Part shown: positions 14,973-22,176 of the stretch, one piece after another | How positions within the stretch are numbered: position 1 is the first letter of the stretch | Layout of the letters: every line of letters starts with the position of its first letter | NCBI GenBank assembly: GCA_005883245.1 | Contig: VAXT01000016.1 | Coordinates: forward strand, 1-25,926 | Origin: Actinomycetota bacterium | GTDB taxonomy: Bacteria > Actinomycetota > Thermoleophilia > Gaiellales > Gaiellaceae | Length of the DNA: 25,926 nucleotides | Reading direction: 5' to 3' | The notes under the pieces: model-generated | Database searches by the model: none | Seen by the model: the letters and a program-made list of their open reading frames with translations, nothing else | What the model was told of the DNA's origin: nothing | Translations under genes and position numbers: made by a program

Positions 14973-15151
14973 AACGGGCTTGCTCCTTCCCACCAGCTGT
15001 TCTGCTCACTCATTACGGCTCCCCTCTCTTCGAGTTCAGCCTCCAGCCGGTCTGACGGCTCCACACCGGTAGGAGGCTGCTCGTCTTCCTCGTGCGAGAG
15101 GATGCTCACACGCAGACCTGAAAAGTCTCTGAAGGCCTCCGTTACGATCAC
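14969..15151 (-). CDS. Possible small 60-residue protein, convergent with the dehydrogenase gene
   Basis: A 60-codon minus-strand frame fills most of the 199-bp gap between the dehydrogenase and the BTAD regulator. It starts at GTG 15151 and ends at a TAG that shares the CTAG of the dehydrogenase stop. The product is acidic in the middle and ends SEQNSWWEGASPF. A nested ATG near the 3' end, with a GGGGAG upstream, would give only the last 14 residues (MSEQNSWWEGASPF). By my reading about two thirds of third positions are G or C, lower than the neighbouring genes, and I recognise no family. It may simply be chance open frame. Confidence 0.2.
   Translation of the reverse strand: MIVTEAFRDFSGLRVSILSHEEDEQPPTGVEPSDRLEAELEERGAVMSEQNSWWEGASPF
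15143..15148 (+). promoter_or_regulatory. Possible -10 element (TACGAT) of the BTAD regulator gene
   Basis: TACGAT fits TANNNT and would give a leader of about 17 nt that contains the GGAGG at 15161-15165. Unlike most promoters in this window it precedes a gene with a proper ribosome binding site. No -35 is evident. Confidence 0.3.
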
Positions 15152-15171
15152 CCCGCGGCAGGAGGTACCGC

Positions 15172-17919
15172 TTGGAGTACCGCATTCTGGGCCCGGTCGA
15201 AGTTGAGCTGGAGGGCGGCCCTCCGCTGTCCGTCAAAGGGAAGAAGCCGCGCGCCTTGCTGGCGCTCCTGATCCTGCGCCGAAACGAGCCCGTTCCGACC
15301 GAGCTGCTGATCGAGGACCTGTGGGGCGACAAGGCACCCGCGACGGCTGCGAACACGCTCCAGGTTTATGTCTCGCAGCTGCGGAAGATCGTCTCCGACC
15401 GCCTGACGCGGGAAGGCTCCGCCTACCGGCTCCGGATCGACCCCGACGAACTGGACGCGGAGCGCTTCCAGCAGCTCGCGGAGGACGGCGATGCCGCGCT
15501 GCGCCGCCGCTCGTTCCGCGAAGCTGCCGAGCTGCTCGCCGAGGCGCTCGCCCTCTGGCGCGGCCCGGCCCTCGCCGACCTGCGCTACGAGTCGTTCGCC
15601 CAGGGGGAGACCGTGCGCCTCGAAGAGCTGCGCCTCGCGGCGAACGAGAACCGCATCGAGGCCGATCTCGGGCTCGGCCGCCACGACCAGGTGATCGGCG
15701 AGCTCGAAGCGCTCATCGCGCAGCAGCCCCTGCGCGAACGCCTCCGCAGCTTGCACATGCTCGCGCTCTACCGCGCGGGACGCCAGGCCGATGCGCTCGA
15801 GGCCTACCAGGCGGCGCGCCAGACGCTCCTCGACGAGCTCGGCCTGGAGCCCGGCCCCGAGCTCCGCGACCTCGAACAGGCGATCCTGCGCCAGGAGGAG
15901 ACACTCTCGCGGCGGCCGCTGCCCCAGAGCAATGTGCCCGTGCCGGCCAGCACGCTCGTCGGCCGCAGGCGCGAGCTCGAGGAGGTCACGAACGCGCTGC
16001 GCGGCCCGACGCGCGTTCTGACCTTGACCGGCCCCGGCGGATCGGGGAAGACGAGGCTCGCGATCGAGGCGGCGAGAGCACTCGCGGAAGAGCTTGCGGA
16101 CGGCGCCTTCTTCGTCGCGCTCGACGCGATCCGCGATCCGGCGCTCCTCCTGCCGACGATCGCCGAGGCGGTCGCGGTCCGAGAAAGCGGCGACAAGTCG
16201 CTGGCAGAGAGCCTCGCCGAGCGCCTGTCCGGCCGCCAGACGCTGCTCGTGATGGACAACTTCGAGCAGCTGGCCGAGGCCGCACCGGCGCTGTCCGAGA
16301 CCCTGGAGGCCGCCCCGGGCCTGTCGTTCCTCGTCACGAGCCGCTCGGCGCTGCGGATCTCGGGCGAGCAGGAGTATCCGCTCGATCCGCTCGACCTCCA
16401 GGACGCCGTCGCGCTCTTCGTCGAGCGGGCGCAGGGAGCCGACCCGCGCTTCAGCCTGACCGACGAGAACACGGCCGCGGTCGAGGAGATCTGCGGGCGT
16501 CTCGACGGGCTGCCGCTCGCGGTCGAGCTCGCTGCGGCCCGCACGAAGCTCCTGCCGCCCGATGCGATGCTCGCCTTGCTGGACGAGCGCCTCGACCTGC
16601 TCAGCCGTGGCGCCCGGAACCTGCCCGAGCGGCATCGAGCACTCCGCGAGACGGTCGCCTGGAGCTACGACCTCCTCGGGCCGGACGAGAAGACGCTCTT
16701 CGTGCAGCTGTCCGTCTTCGGCGGCGGCTTCACGCTCGAGTCCGCAGTCGCGGTGTGCGACGCATCGCTCGACGGAGTCGCGACGCTCCTCGACGACAGC
16801 CTCCTCGAGCGAGACGGGCCCCGCTTCAAGATGCTGGAGACGATCCGCGAGTACGCGCTCGAGCAGCTGGCCGCCGAGCAGGAGGCCGACCATGTCAGGC
16901 GCCGCCACGCAGAGCACTTCCTGAAGCTGGCCGAGTCGGATCCCGTGCCCGAGCAGGCCGCCTGGTTGATCCGCATGGACGCGGAGCGCGACAACTTCCG
17001 CGAGGCGCTCGCCTGGTCCCTCGACACGCGGGAGGCGAGCCTCGGACTGCGGCTGGCCGCCGCACTCTGGGAGTTCTGGTGGGTTCGTGGCCACCTCGCC
17101 GAGGGGCGAGGCTGGCTGCACGAGGCACTCACGCGCGGTCGGTCCGCGCCGCCCGAGCTTCGCGCCCGCGCGTTGCACGCGGCCGGCAGCCTGGCCACGC
17201 GTCAGGGCGACTACGAGGCTGCCGCGGCGCTCTTCGAGGAGAGCCTCGCGATCTGGGAGGAGCTCGACGACGCCGCGGGGACGGCCCGGTCGCTGCTCTC
17301 GATTGGGACGGTCGCGGCCGAGCAGGGCGACCAGGAACGGGCAATCGACCTGTCGGAGCGCGCGGCCGAGCTCTACGACGAGTCCGGCGACCAGCGCGGC
17401 CACGCGCTCGCGATCAGCAACCTGGGCGGGATCGCGCTCGAGCGCGGCGAGTACGCGAAGGCGGCGTCGCTGAGCGAGCGGGCCTACGGGCTCTTCGAGA
17501 CGCTCGAGGACAGCGAGGGCATGGCGTTCGCGCTCGTCAACCAGGGGTTCGCAGCGCTGTCGCAGAAGCAGCACGAGCGCGCGATCGAGCTGCTTCGGCA
17601 GGCACTGCGCCGGCTCGCCGAGCTCGAGTTCAGAGACGTGATCGGCTACTGCTTCGAAGGGCTTGCCGCGGTGCTCGCGTTCACCCGGCGGCCCGAGGAG
17701 GCTGCCCGGCTGCTCGGCGCGGCGGAGGCGCTCCGGGAAAGCCTCGGCGTCGGGCTCGCTCCTGCCGAGCAGACGACTCACGACGAGACGGTGGAGGCGG
17801 TGCGCGGCGCGCTCGACGAGCAGCGGTTCACCGGCGCCTGGCGGCATGGTCGGGAGATGGCGCTGGACGACGCGATCGCGTATGCGCTCGAGGAGGAGAC
17901 CGCGCGCATCGAGGGCTAG
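15172..17919 (+). CDS. AfsR-like regulator: OmpR-type wHTH, BTAD, NB-ARC ATPase, TPR
   Basis: The 915-residue protein starts MEYRILGPVEVELEG, the usual opening of SARP/AfsR regulators. Residues 1-95 form the winged helix (KPRALLALLILRRNEPVPTELLIEDLWG, NTLQVYVSQLRKIV). BTAD follows to about 245 (LYRAGRQADALEAYQ). The NB-ARC/STAND ATPase starts near 265 with Walker A GPGGSGKT (287-294), Walker B LLVMDNFEQL near 357 and GLPLAVELAAARTKLL near 445. TPR-like repeats fill about 640-890. Such proteins bind DNA directly and use ATP-dependent conformational change, often to set secondary metabolism or development. The start is TTG with GGAGG at 15161-15165, 6 nt upstream. Its target is unknown. It lies directly before the sulfur operon, separated by only 57 bp that hold that operon's own operator and promoter. 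Confidence 0.9.
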   Translation: MEYRILGPVEVELEGGPPLSVKGKKPRALLALLILRRNEPVPTELLIEDLWGDKAPATAANTLQVYVSQLRKIVSDRLTREGSAYRLRIDPDELDAERFQQLAEDGDAALRRRSFREAAELLAEALALWRGPALADLRYESFAQGETVRLEELRLAANENRIEADLGLGRHDQVIGELEALIAQQPLRERLRSLHMLALYRAGRQADALEAYQAARQTLLDELGLEPGPELRDLEQAILRQEETLSRRPLPQSNVPVPASTLVGRRRELEEVTNALRGPTRVLTLTGPGGSGKTRLAIEAARALAEELADGAFFVALDAIRDPALLLPTIAEAVAVRESGDKSLAESLAERLSGRQTLLVMDNFEQLAEAAPALSETLEAAPGLSFLVTSRSALRISGEQEYPLDPLDLQDAVALFVERAQGADPRFSLTDENTAAVEEICGRLDGLPLAVELAAARTKLLPPDAMLALLDERLDLLSRGARNLPERHRALRETVAWSYDLLGPDEKTLFVQLSVFGGGFTLESAVAVCDASLDGVATLLDDSLLERDGPRFKMLETIREYALEQLAAEQEADHVRRRHAEHFLKLAESDPVPEQAAWLIRMDAERDNFREALAWSLDTREASLGLRLAAALWEFWWVRGHLAEGRGWLHEALTRGRSAPPELRARALHAAGSLATRQGDYEAAAALFEESLAIWEELDDAAGTARSLLSIGTVAAEQGDQERAIDLSERAAELYDESGDQRGHALAISNLGGIALERGEYAKAASLSERAYGLFETLEDSEGMAFALVNQGFAALSQKQHERAIELLRQALRRLAELEFRDVIGYCFEGLAAVLAFTRRPEEAARLLGAAEALRESLGVGLAPAEQTTHDETVEAVRGALDEQRFTGAWRHGREMALDDAIAYALEEETARIEG

Positions 17920-17926
17920 GCTCTCG

Positions 17927-17941
17927 ATAAGTATCTCTTAT
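17927..17941 (+). promoter_or_regulatory. Second ATAAG-N5-CTTAT LysR-type operator, upstream of the sulfur operon
   Basis: ATAAG-TATCT-CTTAT repeats the arms and spacing of the site on the lysR start and again fits T-N11-A. Its centre lies 43 bp before the GTG of the flavoprotein gene, just upstream of where a -35 would be, which is a position suited to activation or to a recognition half-site. Confidence 0.65.
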
Positions 17942-17964
17942 GCCTGCAATTAGCGGTTGACTGG

Positions 17965-17970
17965 TATAGT
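17965..17970 (+). promoter_or_regulatory. Extended -10 (TGG-TATAGT) of the flavoprotein-comA-cysH operon
   Basis: TATAGT is preceded by TGG, giving an extended -10, and ends 6 nt before the GTG at 17977. The transcript should be leaderless. The expected -35 position (about 17942-17947, GCCTGC) is poor, consistent with a need for an activator at the adjacent operator. Confidence 0.55.
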
Positions 17971-17976
17971 CGGCGC

Positions 17977-19167
17977 GTGGACGCGCCGCTCGAATTCGAC
18001 GTGCTCGTGGTCGGCAGCGGGGCCTCCGGGCTCGCCGCCGCGGTGTCGGCCGACCGAGCGGGCGCTCGAGTCGGGCTGGTCGCAAAGGACGCGGTGCAGT
18101 CCTGCAACTCCGCCAAGGCGCAGGGGGGCATCCAGGCCGCGTTCGGCGAAGACGATTCGCCCGAGCAGCACGCCGAAGACGTCTGGAAGAGCTCGCACGA
18201 GACCGCCGACCGCAAGCTCGTCGAGGTGTTGACCGGCGAGGCGCCGAGCGCGATCCACTGGCTCGAGGAGCTCGGGGTCGAGTTCACCCGCGAGAACGGC
18301 GGCTACCGGCTCGCGCGTTGCGGCGGCGCGTCGCGGAAGCGGCTGCTCCAAGTCGGCGACCGGACCGGCCATGCGATCACGAAGGCGATGCGCGAGTGGG
18401 TCGATGGCTCGTCCGTGCAGACCTTCCCGAAGTCTCCGCTCATCGAGCTCGAGCGCCGCGAGAACGGCTGGCGCGCGGTGTGCGGCGAGCACGTCATCGA
18501 CGCGGGGACCGTCGTCCTCGCTGCGGGCGGGCGCTGCTTCCGGATCGCGGCGGAGCGCGGCGAGCTGACCACGAACCATCCCGGTGCGACGGGCGAGGTG
18601 ACGCAGATCGCCGTCGATCTCGGCGCCGAGCTTCGCGACTACGACGCGCTGCAGTACCACCCGAACGGAGGCGCCTGGCCGGCGCCGATGCAGGGCTATT
18701 CGATCCCCGAGACGACGCGCGCGTACGGCGCCGTCCTGCTCAACGCCGACCGCGAGGAGTTCACGGACTCGCTCGGCCCACGCGACGAGGTGTCGCAGGC
18801 GATTGTCGACGAGGTCGCTGCAGGGAGGGGCGTGGAGACACCGGACGGTCGCCCAGCGGTCTATCTCGACACGACCCAGATCGCGGAGGACGACGCGAAC
18901 GTCTCGCTTCCGTACATGCTCCGCCGGTACCGTGCCGGCGGCATCGACCCGCTCGACGAGCCCATCCTGACCTATCCAGTCCTCCACTATCAGAACGGCG
19001 GGCTCGTCATCGATGAGCATTCCGAGACGACGCTCGAGGGTCTGTACGCCTGCGGCGAGATCGCCGGCGGGACACATGGGCGGAACCGGATGATGGGCAA
19101 CTCGCTGCTCGAGTGCACGGTCTTCGGGCGGCGCGCTGGAAAAGCGGCCGCGGAGAAAGCCGCATGA
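17977..19167 (+). CDS. FrdA/SdhA/NadB-like FAD-dependent dicarboxylate oxidoreductase, stand-alone
   Basis: The 396-residue protein has the FAD-binding start VLVVGSGASGLAAA (G13, G15, G18), AKAQGGIQAAFG, the FAD-domain end GLYACGEIAGGTHG, and a complete active-site set in SdhA/NadB order: H228 in QYHPNG, E245 and R248 in PETTRAYG, R269 in GPRDEVSQAI, H337 in LHYQNGG and R371 in NRMMGNSLLE. The spacing agrees with L-aspartate oxidase and succinate dehydrogenase, so a C4-dicarboxylate-like substrate is expected. It lacks the C-terminal helical domain of SdhA/NadB, and no iron-sulfur or membrane subunit lies nearby. It opens the operon and overlaps the fumarase alpha gene (ATGA). It could be a fumarate reductase, an aspartate oxidase variant or, given the comA context, a sulfoacrylate-type reductase. 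The GTG start follows an extended -10 by 6 nt. Confidence 0.82.
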   Translation: MDAPLEFDVLVVGSGASGLAAAVSADRAGARVGLVAKDAVQSCNSAKAQGGIQAAFGEDDSPEQHAEDVWKSSHETADRKLVEVLTGEAPSAIHWLEELGVEFTRENGGYRLARCGGASRKRLLQVGDRTGHAITKAMREWVDGSSVQTFPKSPLIELERRENGWRAVCGEHVIDAGTVVLAAGGRCFRIAAERGELTTNHPGATGEVTQIAVDLGAELRDYDALQYHPNGGAWPAPMQGYSIPETTRAYGAVLLNADREEFTDSLGPRDEVSQAIVDEVAAGRGVETPDGRPAVYLDTTQIAEDDANVSLPYMLRRYRAGGIDPLDEPILTYPVLHYQNGGLVIDEHSETTLEGLYACGEIAGGTHGRNRMMGNSLLECTVFGRRAGKAAAEKAA

Positions 19168-20060
19168 GCACGGTCGCCACCGACCTACGCCAGGCGGTCG
19201 AGGACGCCGCGGCGCACCTCTACGTCTGGGCGCTGAAGGACATCCCGCAGGACCTGCGCGACGCGCTCGCGGCCGCCAAGGACAGAGAGACGTCTGTCCC
19301 CGGCCGGCGCGTGCTGGAGACGATCGTCAAGAACGTCGACGTCGCGGAGGCCGAGAACAACATCGTCTGCCAGGACACGGGGATCGCCGTCTACACGTGC
19401 CGCGTGGGCGAGCATTTCCCGCTGCACCCGGCAAAGATCTACGAGGCGCTGAAGATCGGCACCGAGCGCGCGACGCTCAACACGCCGCTGCGCTCGAACG
19501 CCGTGCACACGCTCACCCGCGAGAACACCGGCCCGAACACCGGCTACCGGCTCCCGATCGTCCACTGGGACTTCCTCCCCGGCTGGGACGGCCTCGACGT
19601 GAAGTGCATCCCGAAGGGCTCGGGCTCGGAGAACATGAGCTTCCTCAAGATGTGCGTCCCCGCCGACGGGGTGAAGGGGATCAAGCAGTTCGTTCTCGAG
19701 TCGGTCGTGGGCGCGGGTGGCAAGCCGTGCCCGCCGGGGATCGTCGGCGTCGGGATCGGCGGCTCGGCGGACTACGCGATGTTCCTGGCCAAGGAGGCGA
19801 TCGCGCGCCCGGTCGGGACGACGAATCCCGATCCGGAGGTGGCGAAGCTCGAGCGTGAGCTGTTCGATCTCTTGAACGAGACGGGCGTCGGGCCGATGGG
19901 CCTCGGCGGCGACGTCACCGTCCTCTCGTGCCACATCGAGCACGCGGACACGCACATGACCCTCAACCCGGTCGCCGTCAACTACCAGTGCTGGGCGGCG
20001 CGACGCGCGAGCGCCCATATCACGCCGGACGGCCATGTCGATTTCGACCGAGAGTTCTGA
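19164..20060 (+). CDS. Class I fumarase/tartrate dehydratase-type hydro-lyase, alpha subunit
   Basis: The 298-residue protein matches the N-terminal half of [4Fe-4S] fumarases (the FumA/TtdA type). It contains NIVCQDTGIAVY with C69, the RSNAVH and NTGPNTGYRLPIVHW segments, KGSGSENMSFLKM, KPCPPGIVGVGIGG with C189, GVGPMGLGGDV and NPVAVNYQCWAARRA with C276. The three cysteines have nearly the spacing of cluster ligands in class I fumarases. With the beta subunit it would reversibly dehydrate a 2-hydroxy dicarboxylate such as malate. It is coupled to the flavoprotein by ATGA, with a GGAG about 8 nt upstream. The usual alpha-beta adjacency is interrupted here by a 104-bp repeat-bearing gap. Substrate choice among malate, tartrate and sulfonate analogues cannot be read from sequence. 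Confidence 0.87.
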   Translation: MSTVATDLRQAVEDAAAHLYVWALKDIPQDLRDALAAAKDRETSVPGRRVLETIVKNVDVAEAENNIVCQDTGIAVYTCRVGEHFPLHPAKIYEALKIGTERATLNTPLRSNAVHTLTRENTGPNTGYRLPIVHWDFLPGWDGLDVKCIPKGSGSENMSFLKMCVPADGVKGIKQFVLESVVGAGGKPCPPGIVGVGIGGSADYAMFLAKEAIARPVGTTNPDPEVAKLERELFDLLNETGVGPMGLGGDVTVLSCHIEHADTHMTLNPVAVNYQCWAARRASAHITPDGHVDFDREF

Positions 20061-20080
20061 GATGCGCACATGCCTCAATC

Positions 20081-20149
20081 AGACACGTCCCGGGACCAGG
20101 TCCCAAGACACGTCCCCTGGGGCCATGCCCTGGGACCAGGTCCGGGGAC
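20081..20149 (+). repeat. Short repeats and palindromes between the fumarase subunit genes
   Basis: AGACACGTCCC occurs at 20081-20091 and 20106-20116. GGGACCAGGTCC occurs at 20092-20103 and 20132-20143; the first copy extends to the near-perfect palindrome GGGACC-A-GGTCCC. TCCGGGGAC (20141-20149) recurs at the palindrome before cysH (21442-21450). The block fills most of the 104-bp gap and looks like an inserted REP/MITE-like element. A fresh GGAGG (20156-20160) for the beta subunit follows it. Confidence 0.6.
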
Positions 20150-20164
20150 TGGGCTGGAGGGGGC

Positions 20165-20749
20165 ATGGCTGAGCACCGGCTCACGTTTCCGACGAGCGAG
20201 GAGGACATCCGCAAGCTGCATGCGGGCGATCTCGTGACGGTCGACGGACACATCCTCGGGATCCGCGACCGCACGCAGATCCGCATCTTCGACCAGGGCG
20301 TCGAGCCCCCACTCGAGCTCAATGGGGCATTCCTGCTGCACACGGCGCCGAACGTTCGCAAGCTCGGCCCGGGCAAGTACGAGCCGATGTGCGTCGGCAC
20401 GACGACGAGCGCCCGCATGGTGCGCTTCACGGAGCCGCTCGGCCGCGACCACGGCGTCCGGGCGATCGCGGGCAAGGGCGGCCTCCCCGACGAGGCGATC
20501 GAGCCGATGGCGAAGTACGGGATGGTCTACTTCGCGCTCGTCGGCGGGGCGGCGGCGCTCGAGACGACCCAGATCGAAGAGATCGAAGAGGTCTACTGGG
20601 AGGAGCTCATGCCCGAGTGCCTCTGGAAGTTCCGCGTCAAGGACTTCGGCCCGCTGTGGGTCGGGATCGACTCGCACGGCAACTCGATGTACCGAGACGT
20701 TCAGTCCGAAGCCACGAAGAGACTGGAGGAGATCGTTGCTGGACTCTGA
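20165..20749 (+). CDS. Class I fumarase/tartrate dehydratase-type hydro-lyase, beta subunit
   Basis: The 194-residue protein corresponds to the C-terminal half of class I fumarases (TtdB/FumA C-terminal domain). Visible family segments are EEDIRKLHAGDLVTVDGHIL, RDRTQIRIF, GAFLLHTAP, GTTTSARM, the loop IAGKGGL, KYGMVYFALVGGAAAL, WEELMPECLWKFRVKDFGPLWV and IDSHGNSMY. This subunit closes the active site over the iron-sulfur cluster held by the alpha subunit. The ATG has GGAGG 4 nt upstream. Its stop lies inside the start of comA (14-bp overlap), so translation of the two is linked. Confidence 0.87.
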   Translation: MAEHRLTFPTSEEDIRKLHAGDLVTVDGHILGIRDRTQIRIFDQGVEPPLELNGAFLLHTAPNVRKLGPGKYEPMCVGTTTSARMVRFTEPLGRDHGVRAIAGKGGLPDEAIEPMAKYGMVYFALVGGAAALETTQIEEIEEVYWEELMPECLWKFRVKDFGPLWVGIDSHGNSMYRDVQSEATKRLEEIVAGL

Positions 20750-21440
20750 TGGGTTCCTCGACCTGCCCGCGCGGGCACCGAAGCCGCGCCACACGGGTCT
20801 CACCCACGTCATCGACAAGGGCCTCAACCTGCGCGACATCGAGGGCCTCTTCGACACGGCCGGCGACTACGTCGACGTCGTCAAGCTCGGCTGGGGCACC
20901 TCGTACGTCACGCGCAACCTCGAAAAGAAGATCGCGCTCTACCGCTCGTTCGAGACACCAGTCGTCTGCGGGGGCACGCTCTTCGAGGCCGTCGTCGCCC
21001 GCGGCAAGCTCGACGAGTACAAGAGCTGGCTGCTCGAGCAGCGCTTCTCCCACGTGGAGATCTCCGACGGTGCGGTCGAGATCCCGCGCGAGCGCAAGCT
21101 GGAGCTGGTGCAGTGGAGCAAGGAAGAGCTCGAGGCGGGCGCCTGGAAAGTGATCACCGAGGCGCGCGAGTCGGGCACCGCGGGCATCTTCCGCCCGACC
21201 GGCGAGCTGCGGACGGGGCTCGTCGACGAGCTCGCGCACGAGATCGACATCGGCGACCTGATCTTCGAGGCCCCGACGAAGGCTGCGCAGGCCTGGTTCG
21301 TGAAGCATCTCGGCCCCGAGGTGAACCTCGGCAACATCCCGCCGGACGAGGTGATCCCGCTCGAAACGCTGCGTTTGGGGCTGCGCGCGGACACGATCAA
21401 GGAGGTGCTGCTTGCTGAAGAGCGAGCCCCGACTCAGTAA
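20736..21440 (+). CDS. comA: Phosphosulfolactate synthase
   Basis: The 234-residue protein is a ComA-family (beta/alpha)8 enzyme. It shows THVIDKGLNLRDIEGLFDTAGDYVDVVKLGWGTS (24-56, with K50), VVCGGTLFE (77-84), HVEISDGAVEIP (106-117), TEARESGTAGIF (141-152), and a late segment FEAPTKAAQAWFVKHLGPEVNLGNI. The enzyme adds sulfite to phosphoenolpyruvate to give (R)-phosphosulfolactate, the first step of coenzyme M synthesis in methanogens and of sulfolactate or coenzyme M synthesis in some bacteria. The start is TTG with GGAGG at 20725-20729, 6 nt upstream, inside the fumarase beta gene. The next gene makes sulfite (APS reductase), so substrate supply is in the same operon. No ComB phosphatase or ComC dehydrogenase is present in the window. 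Confidence 0.88.
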   Translation: MLDSDGFLDLPARAPKPRHTGLTHVIDKGLNLRDIEGLFDTAGDYVDVVKLGWGTSYVTRNLEKKIALYRSFETPVVCGGTLFEAVVARGKLDEYKSWLLEQRFSHVEISDGAVEIPRERKLELVQWSKEELEAGAWKVITEARESGTAGIFRPTGELRTGLVDELAHEIDIGDLIFEAPTKAAQAWFVKHLGPEVNLGNIPPDEVIPLETLRLGLRADTIKEVLLAEERAPTQ

Positions 21441-22176
21441 CTCCGGGGACAGGATTAATCCTGTCCCCGGCGTGCAATCAATCGACTACGAGGCGATGAC
21501 CGCCGAGGAGCTGCTCTCCTGGGTCTATTCGGAGTACGGCGAGAAGCTATGCCTGACCTGCTCGTGGCAGAAGCAGTCGTCCGTGCTCGTGCACATGGTC
21601 TGCGAGCTCGGCCTCGACCTGCCCGTGATCGAGCTCGACACACAGCTCTTCTTCCGCGAGACCTACGAGACGCGCGACCGGCTCGTCAAGCGCTACGGGC
21701 TGAACCTGATCTCGACGCCGATGCTCACCGTCGCCGAGCAGCACCGGCAGGAGGGCCCGAACCTCTGGGAGCGCGACCCCGATCGCTGTTGTCACATCCG
21801 CAAGGTCGAGCCGTTGCTGTCCGCGCTCGAGCCGTACGACGCCTGGATCTCCGGGATCCGCCGCGACCAGTCGCCGAGCCGCGCCGAGACGCCGAAGCTC
21901 CAGTGGTCCGAGCGCTACGGCGTCTGGAAGGTGCACCCGCTCGCGGATTGGGATGAGAAGCGCGTCTGGGCGTACATCACGGTCAACGAGACTCCCTACA
22001 ATCCCCTCCACGAGGCGGGTTACCGCTCGATCGGCTGCATTCCATGCACCCGGCCGATCGCCGAGGACGAAGAGGAGCGCGCGGGCCGGTGGGCCGGTTC
22101 GGACAAGCTCGAGTGCGGAATCCATGAGGACACACGACTGAAGGAGGCAGATGAACGAGCACATCTACGCGCATGA
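21412..22176 (+). CDS. cysH: Adenylylsulfate (APS) reductase, thioredoxin-dependent, assimilatory
   Basis: The protein has LCLTCSWQKQSSVLVHMV as the P-loop-like PAPS-reductase start, a double cysteine in RCCHIRK (C126-C127), GCIPC (C209, C212) and the catalytic ECGIH (C235). The CC...CxxC set binds a [4Fe-4S] cluster and marks the APS-using type rather than the cluster-free PAPS type. It reduces APS to sulfite and AMP. Two starts are possible. TTG 21412, with AAGGAGG at 21399-21405, gives 254 residues and translates a 28-bp palindrome. GTG 21472 gives an N-terminus (QSIDYEAMTAEELLSW) closer to what I expect for the family, but it lacks a ribosome binding site and directly follows the palindrome. 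I list the longer form. The gene overlaps comA and cysC. Confidence 0.9.
   Translation: MLKSEPRLSNSGDRINPVPGVQSIDYEAMTAEELLSWVYSEYGEKLCLTCSWQKQSSVLVHMVCELGLDLPVIELDTQLFFRETYETRDRLVKRYGLNLISTPMLTVAEQHRQEGPNLWERDPDRCCHIRKVEPLLSALEPYDAWISGIRRDQSPSRAETPKLQWSERYGVWKVHPLADWDEKRVWAYITVNETPYNPLHEAGYRSIGCIPCTRPIAEDEEERAGRWAGSDKLECGIHEDTRLKEADERAHLRA
21443..21470 (+). repeat. Perfect 28-bp palindrome at the start region of cysH
   Basis: CCGGGGACAGGATT is followed at once by its exact reverse complement. In RNA it would form a 12-bp stem with a UUAA loop, starting 2 nt after the comA stop and ending 1 nt before the alternative cysH GTG. No T-run follows, so it is not a usual terminator. It resembles dispersed GGGGACAGG-type genomic palindromes and shares TCCGGGGAC with the repeat block at 20141-20149. 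Confidence 0.85.

Noticed and set aside
14973..15171. A terminator after the maleylacetate-reductase-like gene
   Set aside because: Only a 5-bp AGCCG/CGGCT stem near 15,043-15,060 is visible, without a T-run; too weak to call.
15148..17847. A 2.7-kb minus-strand open frame opposite the BTAD regulator
   Set aside because: Antisense shadow caused by high GC; its translation is low-complexity, rich in Arg, Glu and Val, with no recognisable motif, whereas the plus strand has clear domains.
17957..17962. TTGACT as a -35 box for the flavoprotein operon
   Set aside because: It lies only 2 nt before the TATAGT -10, so the two cannot be a -35/-10 pair; the extended -10 explains the promoter better.
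17977..19167. Firm naming as L-aspartate oxidase (nadB) or sdhA
   Set aside because: Active-site residues are shared by the whole superfamily, the C-terminal domain is missing, and none of the usual nad or sdh partners is adjacent.
20081..20149. CRISPR-like array
   Set aside because: Only two copies of each short repeat, unequal spacing, no spacers of uniform length and no cas genes.
21443..21470. Rho-independent terminator between comA and cysH
   Set aside because: Strong stem but no T-run afterwards, and it lies inside a co-directional operon at the next gene's start.
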